Assembly (NCBI RefSeq): GCF_004798865.1 | Contig: NW_025336598.1 | Span: forward strand, 22,586,590-22,650,589 | DNA length: 64,000 nt | Direction: 5' to 3' | Origin: Varanus komodoensis | Taxonomy: Eukaryota; Chordata; Lepidosauria; Squamata; Varanidae | Shown: positions 38,058 to 48,409 of the stretch, one piece after another | How the letters are laid out: each line of letters opens with the position of its first letter | How positions within the stretch are numbered: the stretch's first letter is position 1 | Notes under the pieces: model-generated | Told to the model about the DNA's origin: nothing | Databases searched by the model: none | What the model saw: only the letters and a program-made list of their open reading frames with translations | Translations under genes and position numbers: made by a program

Positions 38058-38127
38058 GGCCAGTGGTCGTGGAGTCTGAAAGTCGCAGTCCAAAGCATTT
38101 GGAGACCACCAGGTTGCGGACCCCTGT
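38058..38127 (+). mobile_element. hAT MITE 3' end fragment
   Basis: GCAGTCCAAAGCATTTGGAG followed by CCAGGTTGCGGACCCCTG. The closing GTTGCGGACCCCTG is a hAT-type terminal repeat. The AGTCCAAAACATCTGGAGGG-like lead-in is typical of a very common squamate MITE. Only the right end remains. It lies in intron 1 just downstream of CORIN exon 1. Confidence 0.65.
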
Positions 38128-38429
38128 AAAGGCGCGTGGAAAGTTACTTCGCGCTTGACAAGAGTGTAAATCCAGGTTCCCCGCGCGGGATCTCCTTACA
38201 TCCAGCCCGTGTCCTTTGCGAGTGTTAATAAGACCACTATTAATCGCATCCATACTTTTTAAGCATACTGTAAGAGAGCGAGCGCACACCTTTCCATCCA
38301 GGTTACTGAATTTGGAAGCGCTGCCCGTTCCTGCTTCCAAATGTACATCCACCCACTGTGATTAAAATTTCCCAGGAGAAAGAAAGGGAAGGCTTGGCCT
38401 TGAGCCACCCTATTTTGGGTAGGAACGAA

Positions 38430-39270
38430 AGGCTTGAAGGTATCTGTGAACGGCTAGGGCAGACTCGCGGGGGTTTGGGAAGCACACGCGTCGGCGGGAG
38501 CAAGTTCCCGCTATGCGGTCCTGCGGAGACCCTTTCCGGTCGAGCGGCGCTCCCCGCCACACACGCCACCCCACCCCCAGACGGCGCGGCCGAGGCGCTG
38601 GCGCGCAGCTGAGGAAAGGCGCCCGCGCGTGGGCTTCGCCTCAGAGGACGACTCGCCGGGGCAGAGCCGCCGAAGCGCCGCAGGGGCTGCGCAGGCAGCG
38701 CGCCGAGCTTACCCGCGGGTTGGCGAGGACCTGCCGGTAGCGCTCTTGCTTCGGAGGGAGCTGGTGCAGGGCCAACATGCCGCGGCCGCCGGCGGGCTGG
38801 CAGGATCCGTGCGAGTGGGGGTGGCTCGGCATTTTGTCCGCCGAGCAGTCCACACCCAACCCCTCCCCGTGCGCACGACAATGAGCCCCAGGAGGAGAGC
38901 GCTCGGCGCCCGCACCGCGCGGCTCCTCTCCTCGGAAGCAGGGCAGGGGCCCCGGGGGCCGGCGCCGCCGGCGCGCAGGGGGGAGGCGCGTGCGGAGGGG
39001 CAGCCCGCAGGGCTCCGTCTTCGCGCACCCCGAGGTGCCAAGGCAGGCGGCGGCGGCCATAGAGCAGGCGTAAAGAAGACCTGCGGGAGAGCCATCCCCC
39101 TTCCGATCACTCCGTCACCCCCTTCCTTCGTACCTGCCCGGCGTGGCACCCTCCAGTCGCCCGAAACCGCGACTGTCCTCGTCCTAAACAGTGGGCGCTC
39201 GCCTACGGCTCAGGCTGCTCTGCAGCACGGGGCAAGCCGCCCTTTCTTCCAGCGGCGACCCTGAGCAAGA
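38430..39270 (-). promoter_or_regulatory. CORIN: CORIN promoter CpG island
   Basis: About 840 bp with very high GC and CpG density, enclosing the proposed CORIN exon 1. Many long open frames on both strands arise from this composition. The transcription start cannot be fixed from sequence, but must be above 38832 on the minus strand. No TATA box is evident close to the start codon, as is usual for CpG-island promoters. A TGATAA GATA-type site lies just upstream at 39285-39290. Confidence 0.75.
38713..38832 (-). CDS. CORIN: CORIN exon 1 (cytoplasmic N-terminus), proposed
   Basis: Forty codons from the ATG at 38832 to a strong donor CGG|GTAAGC at 38713/38712. The exon ends in phase 0 and joins exon 2 in frame. 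It encodes the short intracellular tail: MPSHPHSHGS at the start, then LHQLPPKQERYRQVLANPR, continuing VPVTDEDN in exon 2. Human corin, from memory, has an ERCRRAGSPKPV stretch at the same distance before GCSQKL, and the local match ERYRQ...PRVPV supports the call. The start is uncertain. ATG at 38832 has A at -3. An internal ATG at 38778 would give 22 residues, and one at 39060 (T at -3) would give 116. Cytoplasmic tails differ between species and isoforms in mammals, so low conservation is expected. Confidence 0.75.
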
Positions 39271-39284
39271 GCCGAATCCTTTTT

Positions 39285-39290
39285 TGATAA
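39285..39290. promoter_or_regulatory. GATA-type site upstream of CORIN
   Basis: TGATAA, a WGATAR match, about 450 bp upstream of the proposed CORIN start codon. Functional GATA elements have been reported in human and mouse corin promoters. This short match is only suggestive. Confidence 0.3.
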
Positions 39291-41427
39291 CCCCTTGCTC
39301 AGCCCCTCCTTTCGCCTTTCCTTATGAAACAGTGTTAAGCTCTGCTTAGGGCGAGTTGGACGTATTGAGGCTTACATAAAACTCTTTCAACAAGTTTTTC
39401 GTGCTCTTCTCTCTCCAGAAGCCACCAGGGGAGGGAATGATCACCTTTTCGTCCTACCTACTTCAGAGAAAATAACTCCTAATGCAAGAAGTTAATAGTG
39501 CCTGAAAAGCCGGGAAGACAGAATGAAGCCAGAGTCATAGAACAGTGAGTTTGGAACAAGCAAAACCTAGTGTTACAACGGGCTCCTAACAGTTCCATCA
39601 AAGCCACTAGTCCTCTCCGCTGTCTTTTCCCCTAAGGATGAAATGGCACACCACACAAAAAATGGAAGCACCATATTTTGGACCAAGCCTCCCCCTGAAA
39701 AACTGATTGTGATTGCTGTGCCGAATGTGGCTATTTATTTTTGCCTTGAAATAATATTCTGTTCCAGTGAGGTTAAAGCAACTTCTCTGAGAGCAAATGC
39801 CCAATTACCCAAGTCCAGTGTATACATCTGTATCCTTTTTATGGTTCTTCTGGACATAGGCAGCTCCATATGGTTTTGGGGAATATTCTACCTGTGGTTT
39901 AGCAAGTCAGGGAGAGCAGACCAATTTGATGCTAAAGGTACAAGCTGGCACTCTGATACTAAGGTCCGCAGTGCTCAGATCCAAACCTAAACTGGTACTG
40001 CAGGATCTGCCACTTGTCCCTACATGTTCAGGGAATATAAGAACAGGCATAAGACAACTCTTCCTCATTGCAAATATCTCCTTTGTTCTTTGGGAACTGC
40101 AGTTACCACACTCCACTGTTGCATGTTTTAAATGCTCTGGTAGGGTGCAAGAAGGTTGTGGGGAGACGAAAGCAAGGCTTATCTTATGACTTTGTAACTT
40201 AAAATGAGACCACTGGTCACACAAAAGTTAAAGGGCAGCTGTTGCCACTCAAATCCATTCAAGGCCATCAGTTCACTCCAGCTCAAAAATGGGTGTTAAA
40301 ACATTTGGAAACCTTTAATGAACACAGCCTTGGGGCATTTTTACTGCAAGTTACATTAGGAATGCCTGGAAGAATGAAATGCATCATTTATGAATGATGC
40401 TTATAGGATGGAAACAGAACAAGAAAGAAATATTTTAAAATAAGGCACACAATTCATCACAGATGTAGGAAAAACAGAAATACTGGTTTAGTTGTTATTT
40501 GAAAATTTTGCCTTTGAGTTATTCATGTATAACATGAAATAGGTTAGGATGAGAGTTAGTGAGCTTCATGGCCAAGTGGGGACTAGCAGATGGGCCTCCA
40601 GAGTTCCAGATCAACTCTACACTGGCTCTCCTGAGGTGTCAAAGCAGCCAGGAGAGACACACATCAAGGTGGCGGCTGTTAGAGTTGCAATTCAGCACCC
40701 TGTTCTAAGCGGTTCTTCCTCAGCATAGGTAATTGCAGTCGAGGTGTGGCCACAGAGATCCCCTGTGCCATGGAAAGACCCTTCACGGTGCAGCATTAGT
40801 GGGGGAGATCACTCATGTGGCCAACATGGTCAAAGTGGCAAAATGTTGAGAAAAGAGAGAAGACAGTGATGGTTTCTTCCATCTGTAGGTGGTATGACAT
40901 CTTGTGTTGGCCTTGTAAGCCCTTTGGGCAGACCCAGGTTTATGTTCATGCATGTGTTTGCATTTATTTCATATGATTTCATCCATCTGTAATCCACCCA
41001 GTATTTCAGTTCATAACAATTATTTCATATTCAGTATCACCAAACTATACCTATTTTAGTAATTAACAAACAGATAGCATGTGTACTAAGTACATCGCTC
41101 CACAACAGCTCATAACCGGTAATTTTGTCCATAAGCTTACAGTATGTATATTCTTTTCCCATTGATGGTATATGAGCTGATTTTCAATATTGCATGCAGC
41201 TCTTTGAGTTTATATATGAAGAAATAGCCCTTCAAGAAGCAAAATGTGTGAATTTTTCCAATTCACTTTCAGACAAATATATTATCATAGTTCTTTTGCT
41301 TTTTGCAAGCCAGTACTATTATGGGGAAAAGGAAATATTTTGAGTGCCAAAATCCCCCCGTTTTCCCAAAATTTCAGCAACTACATGTCCTCTCCTGCAT
41401 TATGGTCAACTTAAAGGGAAACCATAT
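39291..41427. other. CORIN upstream region, nothing recognised
   Basis: AT-rich with no exon, RNA gene or clear repeat that I can support. The open frames (up to about 115 codons) have no recognisable domain and no suitable splice context. Confidence 0.6.
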
Positions 41428-42600
41428 GTTATGAGCTGTCAAATCATCTTTGACCTACAGCAGCCCTATGAATGAAGTCCTTCAAAATGTCAGCTCCATT
41501 CAGCTGTTCCAAGTTCAAGGCTGTAGCTTTCTTAATGGATCCAGAAGCGTGACAGCCTCAGTTTTGTCATTTTTGCTTTGTAGGTCTGGCTTGGTTTGAT
41601 CTAGGACTTGTTTGTCCTTCTGTCCATCCAGGGTATTTACAAAGCTCTCCTCCCACATCATGTTTTGAATGCATACAATAGCATGGATAATCCTGACTTT
41701 ACACTTGAAACATCCTTATACTTGATTATATTTTCTACTTTCTTCATCGTTGCCATTCCAAATCATAAGTCTTCTTTGAATTTCTTGGCGGTGGTCTCCC
41801 TCTGAATTGATGACTGAGTCGAGATATATGCAATCTTTCACAATTTCAATTTCTTCATTTTTAACAATAAAGTTTTGTAGTTATTCTGTTGATATGATTT
41901 TTGTTTTCCTAATATTCAGCTGCAGTCCTATTTCTTCACTTTTATCAGTTCTTTCAAGTCATTGGTGCTTTCCACCAGTAGTCTATCATCTACAAATCTT
42001 AAATTAGTGATGTTTCTTCTGCCAATTTTCACTCCTCCTTCTGTTTCAAATCCAGCTTTCCTTATGATGTTTTGCATACAGACTGAACAGATGAGAAGAT
42101 AAAATACACCCTTATCTGATGCCTTTGCCTATGGGAAACCATTCTCTTTCTCCATATTCTGTCCTCACTGTTGCTTCTTGTTTGTGATACAGGTTATGTA
42201 TCAGTGTTGAGGCACACCTGTGTTTTTCAGGACCATCCATAGCTTCTTGTGATCCCCACGCAACTGCTTTTCTGTAGTCGATAAAGCATAGAATGATCTT
42301 TTTCTGATACTCTTCGGTGCACTACAGTAGTCAATGTATATTTGCAATATGATCTTGATTGCCTCTTCCTTTTGGAATCCAGCTTGGACATCCAGCATTT
42401 CTCACTCTATATAAGCTAAGATTTTTTGTTCCAGTGCTTTGAACATCATTTTGCTTGTGTGAAAGATGAATGCAGTGGTCCTCTTTTGCATCTTCTTTCT
42501 TGGAGATTGGAATATTTATTGCATGTTTCCAGTCTGTGGGCCATTGTTTTTTCCCATATTTGTTGATATATTTTTGTTAGGATTTGGACTTTTTAAGGGA
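41428..42600 (-). mobile_element. RTE-clade LINE fragment (second RTE family)
   Basis: On the minus strand, from about 42600, the remnant follows RTE reverse-transcriptase order. A QxxFPTNMGKNNGPQTGNMQ-like remnant of the QWPQDWK region comes first. LDVQAGFQKEE follows near 42395, then HKKLWMVLKNTGVPQH at 42250. Then come a YADD-region remnant near 41990, a GS-x-I block near 41830, and the 3' motif CATTCATAGGGCTGC near 41470. It is related to, but clearly different from, the BovB copy at 61339. Frames are broken throughout. Confidence 0.75.
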
Positions 42601-45600
42601 GACCATAGTCTCCAAAAAGGTGCGGGGGGGGGGAGGGGAGAAATAAATACATAAATAGAATACTCAGAATAAAGATTTGTTGCATTTGCAACATATTTCT
42701 TTAGTGTAAACCACATTAATCATGAACCATTTCCAGTATTCTCCCACAACTCCTTAAAGGAAGGATAAATATTGACTTTGAAAATATTCTAAAGAAAATG
42801 TAATTCATTAACTTAGTTCCTGGCATCATTCTCTTAATCATTTATCTTTACTACAGAATTGTTGATAAAATGTCAGGCAAAGCTGCCGTTGTGGACATAA
42901 CGGGAGTAGGTGCTTCAGAAATGTTTGAAGAATCATGAAAAAAACAACTTTCTGCATCACTTCATCCTACTTTGTTATTCTTTGCTGTTCTCAGAAACCC
43001 ATAATAATGAATTTGAATTCTATATAAACTTTACAACAAGAAATTTAGGCTCACATACATAAGCTTGCCATACAATAAATTCCATAGTCATGGCAAGCAG
43101 ACAGTGCCACATTGGCTCTCTTAGTGGTTTGCTTTTGAATGTAAATAAACAGATGGTCTGCTTTTTAATGGATTCATTCAAGAATAAGACATTGGAACCA
43201 AAGAAATGGCTTTGGTTATATGTAAGTCTTTAGGTGATGAGCATGATTATAGAATTATAGCCCCTGAAATCCAGTGAGACAGAAACAGATAATTCTTGGC
43301 TATGAATTTGAGCAAACCTCAATACAGTGTTTTCCCTTAGCAGATCAAAAAGGAAGCACAAAGATTCGGTGTAACTACTTTACTAGGGGTAGATGGGTTG
43401 TTTTGGAAGCTCAGATGTATATTCTGTAGCCACTGTCTATATACTTTACTTATATATAATGAGAATTAATGAACCGTGGGGGAGGGATGAGAATGATAAA
43501 CAAGAAGGTAAGTATTGCAGAGAAAGTAGATGTTGTAGGAGTGCTGATGGCAGGCTTCTCTTACCATACATCACTCCTGGTGCTATGGCAGTAACTTCCC
43601 GCATGTTCCTTCCATGTTACTTTCAAAGCTACAAAGCCAGAAAGTTCTCAGAAATTGTCATAGGCACAATCCTTCAAGCACATACTCTAATATTCTGACA
43701 CAAATAATCCCAAATTAGTTAAACTTTCATCATAGAAAGTCCTGTGATAAAAGCTTAAGTTACACTTCTTATAAGCAAATCATCTCAGAGAACTGGACAG
43801 CGTGGTTTCCTACTGCAACCTTTACAAATCAGAACACAGGACAAATTATTGGGATAAGGTATCACAAGGAAAGACCAAGGTCTCCAAATACAGGATGACG
43901 TACACCAGAAATCATATAAGGCAACTAAAGACAAGGATTCTTGTCCTAGAAGAAAGACCTAAACAAATGCTCCCACACAGAAGCTGTTCATTTAAAATCT
44001 CTTCATTGGAAACTCAATGCTAAATGATTCAAGGCTTATTAAAACCAAGAGTCAGGGCAGGTTCAAGATCAATTCCACACTAATCCCACACATGTAGAGA
44101 TTTCAGTGGCTACACTTTGGCATCCTCACACTACATAGGTCTGGATATAAGAAAAGCCCAAGAATTAGGACCAGTTTAAGACATCTGGGTCAACTCTGGT
44201 CTATCAACAATAAAGATAAATAATCCATAACATTATTGCAAGAATTCAGGTCCTGTGAAAAGCATAGCATTACTTTTCATGACAGGTTCTTAATACTAAG
44301 TCCAAGAGATAGGAATCCAAATTGGATGGCGAATCCATGAAAAGTTCCTCAAGTGTCTCAGATGGTCCTAAGTTGAAACAGCAAGGATTTGGAACAGTAA
44401 AGATGAGAATCTTATTAGCAAAGGCTCCGAGCCTGGTCATCTGCTTAAAAGCAGAGGTGTGACTGTGATACTTCTCTTCCTGAAGAATGGACAATGAAGT
44501 TGAGTTCATCAAGAAGGCCCCTGTCTAAACAGGATATCACCATTCTCCCCTCCTGTGTTGATACTTCAGTCTGTACGTTACCTCTGAAACCCACACATTT
44601 CTCTTGATAGTCTGTCACAGAGAGGCTGCCAATTACCTTCCCTGTCAAGGACAAAGCAAGCAGCTGGATGGGAATAACTTAATTCTTGCCCACTTACCAT
44701 TGAGAACCTGACAGGGATATATTCACCCTGGTAAAATAGGCCTAAACCATTAATCACTTCTGATCTGCTGTTGGCTATAAGCTGTAAGGCCCATTTCAGC
44801 ACTGGAGCTGGACCACAACACAATAGTTATTTCTCTACACCACAATGCAATTGTTACACCAGCTGTAGAGACAGGAAGAATGGCTGGCTGATGTCTTCAC
44901 TAAAGGGCTGATAGCCTTAGTATCCATTTTTAGAATGTTGGGAGGCGAATGTACTACCAAATGTGCTATCAAATGTGATTTCACAATTTCTACGATGCCA
45001 TAAGTGAGTACTGTGAAACCCAGAAGAGACATGTCCTTAAGACCAGGTGCAGCAATGTCTTCCCATGTGTTCAGAGCCCTCAAAGGTGCCCAGATCTTTT
45101 ATTCCTTTCCAACAGTCAATGTTCAAAGTTATTTTCTGCAGTTGCAGCCTCACAAAACCATTCTGGATGTTGCTGCACATGTATCTTAATATCTTGTGGT
45201 ATGCCTCCTGCCCTGGGCCTGCCTATTGCCTCAAAAGGAATCTCAGACCTGTTTGTAGTGATACTGGAGTACTACAAAGAGTACAATGAGGATGAGCACT
45301 ATTCTAGTCTTTCTATGATTGGTATTCCCAAGCCAATCAGGGCCAATCAGGACACAGCCTTTCATGCCCTACTGGGCCATTCATGAATGACGCCCTCAAT
45401 CCATATGCTTGCTGGTGCAGTTCAAATGTCTGTGCTTTTCAGTGCACTGACTACTGGTCAAGAGAAGTGAAGAGATGAGTCCAATCATATCCTGATTGTA
45501 TTTGAGGAACAGCACAGTGGCATAAGGGTGACAGACAGGGAAGGAAAACTGAGTAAGCAAGACTGATTTGGGGCTGAAAGTAAGAGAACGAAATTGTTCT

Positions 45601-45606
45601 TTGTTG
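42601..45606. other. Intergenic, unassigned
   Basis: No gene or family could be assigned. Between about 44270 and 45090 the minus strand has a run of overlapping open frames of 69-82 codons in different frames. I recognise no motif in them. A G-rich run lies at about 42622-42640. Confidence 0.5.
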
Positions 45607-46765
45607 TTGTGGCATACCATCAAGTCATCTATGATTTACAGGGACCTAATGAATGAACACCTTCCAAAATGCCCTGTCCCTGACAGACCTGTGCAACTTT
45701 TGTAAACTCAAGGGTGTGGCTTCATTTACACAATCAATTCATCTTATATTTGGTCTTCCAATTCTGCTTCCTTCAACTTTCCCTCGTATTACTGTCTTCT
45801 CCACTTAGTCTTGCCTTCATATGATGTGCCCAAAATATGACTGCTTCAAGTTACATTATTTTTGCTTCTGGCTTAATTTGATTCAGGATCTACTTGTTCC
45901 TCTTTCTAAGCATCCAGGGTATTTGCAAAGCTCTCCTCCAGCACCATGTTTTGAATGCATACAATAGTGTGAATGAATGATCTTGGTTTTACACTTGAAA
46001 TGACTTTACACTTGATGATCTTTTCTACTTCCTTAATTGCTGCCTTTCCAAATCTTAATCCTCTTTGAATTTCTTGGCTGTAATCTCCCTCTGAATTGAT
46101 AATTGAGCCAAGGTATGTAAAATCTTTAATAATTGCTATTTCTTCAGTGTTGACAGTAAAGCTGTATAATTCTTCTGTAGTCATTTTTGTTTTCTTAATA
46201 TTCAGCTTAAGTCCTGTGTGTGTACTTTCTTCTCTCACTTTCAACAGGAATTGTATTCATGTGTTGCTTTCCGCTGGGATCATCTGCATATCTTAAATTA
46301 TTGAGGTATCTTCAACTAATTTTATGTGAATTTTTACAACTAAGGAAAGTAATCCAGCTTTCCTTATATGTTCTGTGTACAGATTGGACAGACAGGGAGA
46401 TAAAATACACCTTTGTTTAAAGGCAACCATTCTGTTTCTTCATATTCTGCCCTATTATAGCTTCTATTCCATGACACAGGTTATGCAGCAGGACAATCAA
46501 GTGCTGAGGCACACCCATTTCTTTCAGAGCCATTCATAGCTTATTTACACAGTCAAAGGCTTTGCTGGAGTCAGTAAAGCATAGACTGATCTTCATCTCA
46601 AATTCTTTGGTGTGTTCCAGTAGCCAATGTATATTTGAAATATGATCTTGAGTGCCTCTTCCTTTTTGAATTCAGCTTGGACATCAGGCATACAGGGTAA
46701 CATCACTAGTGTAAAATTCTTTGTTGCAACACCTTGAGCATCACTTTGCTTGCAGAATTCTTTAA
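45607..46765 (-). mobile_element. RTE-clade LINE fragment (second RTE family)
   Basis: Same family, strand and region as 41428-42600. On the minus strand, LKLNIKKTKMTTEELYSF then EEIAIIKDFTYLGSIINSEG then QEIQRGLRFGKAAIKEV is a clear RTE palm-to-thumb block (about 46210-46040). The 3' motif CATTCATTAGGTCCC lies near 45650, before a CAACAACAA tail. It is better preserved than its neighbour in this block but has deletions in front of it. Confidence 0.82.
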
Positions 46766-48254
46766 AAAAGTAAAGAAACCTAGTTTGAATTAAGAGAAAA
46801 TATACAATGGATGCAATAAAAAAGAATATTGATTAGAATTATTTTTTCAGTGGAGTGAAATAAGATGTACTGCCTGGAATTGCCTTGTTATCTTACACAG
46901 TGCTTTGTGGGGACATTATTGGTCTCTTTGAGGCCCAAATATGTCTGAAACTTTCTATTACGATCCTGCCTTTTAGATGTTGATACAACTCAACATCTGA
47001 GAGTTGTAATGCTGATGGTGGAAGACCCCTGGATGAATTGACTCAAACTTTTGATTTCCATGGGATGTTTGCAACTGTTGATACTATAGTTACTGACCTC
47101 AGACAATCTATAAAGTCTTTTTCACCAAGCTTCCAGAAGTGCTTAGTCAGGATTTCTGGAATGCCCAATATAGGATGGAAACCCATCAACATTCAGACTC
47201 CTTAACTGGGCTATATCTATTTAACCTGATCTTTGCCCACTGATTTTACCTGCTTTGATTTGACTCCAAGAAACACAAGTGGCTTCCCTGTAAGTCTCAA
47301 GTAACCAGAGGGGGACAACTACTGATCTCTGAGCTTGAACATTTTCCCTGCTGTGCAATCTTTTTTCCCCATTTTTGTTCCCATTGTTTCATTTTCGTTC
47401 ATTTTGATATCTGGAGCAGACTGTAAAATGTTGTGGACTCTTCATTTTTGGGAAGCTTAAACAACTGTGTCTCTTGCAGACAAATCTGGCTATTCCCTGT
47501 AATTACTACCCAAGGCAGAAGCAAGACTGACCTCTCCTCCCCACTGTCTGCTCATGTGGATTTGGTAGTAATCTGGCATAGCTATGCCTCCTCTTATTCT
47601 GATCCCTAGTTTGTCCTGTCCTGGGCTTGGATTACTATTACTGCCCACAGTCTTTCCCACTAACCCCAAAGGGAACACACTGCCACTTGTTAAACCTCAA
47701 TCAAGAGAGAGCAAATTTAAGTAATGTTTTATTTCCCTTTTAAACAAAGGGGTATACGTGTGATATCCTACTTGTAGAATGAAAATAAATCAGAACCCAA
47801 CCAATATAACTACTTTGTAGGTCGAACACAACCGCACCTCAACACCCATAATTATTTTATGTCAAATAACTGCAGATAAAAAATGATGCCATTCTATCAT
47901 TTTATTTTGTGTTTGGTCTGCAAACACATTGATACATGAAGGATTCTGTAAAATTTACAAGTTTCAGCACGAATTGAAAACTAGTTAAGTGAATCAAGTA
48001 AGCTTTTCATGTGCATTGTGTTGTTCATTCTGTAGGATCAACATAGAGAGCAAACCATTAATTAAGATTTAAGCACCTTCTGAAACAATCTATGCACTAA
48101 TGCAAGGAAAGCCAGCAGGATGTTTTACAGTGCATGACAAATAAATGTTTAAAGTGAACTATCATCAAAAATGGACATAAATCTTGGAGTATTGAATATG
48201 CAGTCCTCTATAACATGCGTTGCTGAGCTGAGGCTCCTATCAGCTGTCTCATCA
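46766..48254. other. Intergenic, mostly unassigned
   Basis: No host gene seen. On the minus strand at about 47690-47480 a RIRGGIAMPDYYQ stretch in mixed frames resembles the L1 ORF2 C-terminal GGIxxPDxxxYYxA block, so a decayed L1 piece is possible. I am not sure enough to give it limits. Confidence 0.4.
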
Positions 48255-48409
48255 CTGGACATGCAGTCTCCAGCCACATATTCCTTATCCCCACAGGGTT
48301 CTTTCACATCATGTGCTATCTGGGGTCACATTAACTGGAGATGCCAGAGACTGAATCTAGGCGCTTCGGAATGCAAAGCTTGTGCTCCACCATTATGCTC
48401 CATGGTTCC
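48255..48409 (-). mobile_element. tRNA-derived SINE, antisense
   Basis: On the minus strand: an A-box-like CATAATGGTGGAGCACAAGC, TTTGCATTCC, a B-box-like region CTAGATTCAGTCTCTGG, then CATCTCCAGTTAA and CCTGTGGGG. The order matches a common reptile SINE with a head like GGGCCATAGCTCAGTGG and the CCCTGGCATCTCCAG motif. It is diverged, so it is old. Confidence 0.65.

Larger units (their letters stand above)
3618..38712 (-). other. CORIN: CORIN intron 1 (about 35 kb)
   Basis: Interval between the exon 2 acceptor and the proposed exon 1 donor. It carries most of the interspersed repeats in the window, a second CpG island and a possible cryptic exon, each listed separately. Stretches where I see neither a gene nor a recognisable repeat are 3620-6890, 7515-8560, 14050-16685, 16860-19310, 21410-22970, 25700-26590, 26725-27585, 28545-29195, 29810-31405, 33960-34970, 35050-36485 and 36650-37240. 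They are AT-rich and look like ordinary intron or decayed repeat. Confidence 0.75.

Noticed and set aside
38303-39264. Long open frames on both strands (up to 241 codons) in the CpG island
   Set aside because: GC-rich DNA has few stop codons. The frames overlap each other on both strands and give low-complexity Ala/Arg/Pro text. Only the short frame leading into the donor at 38713 continues in phase into exon 2.
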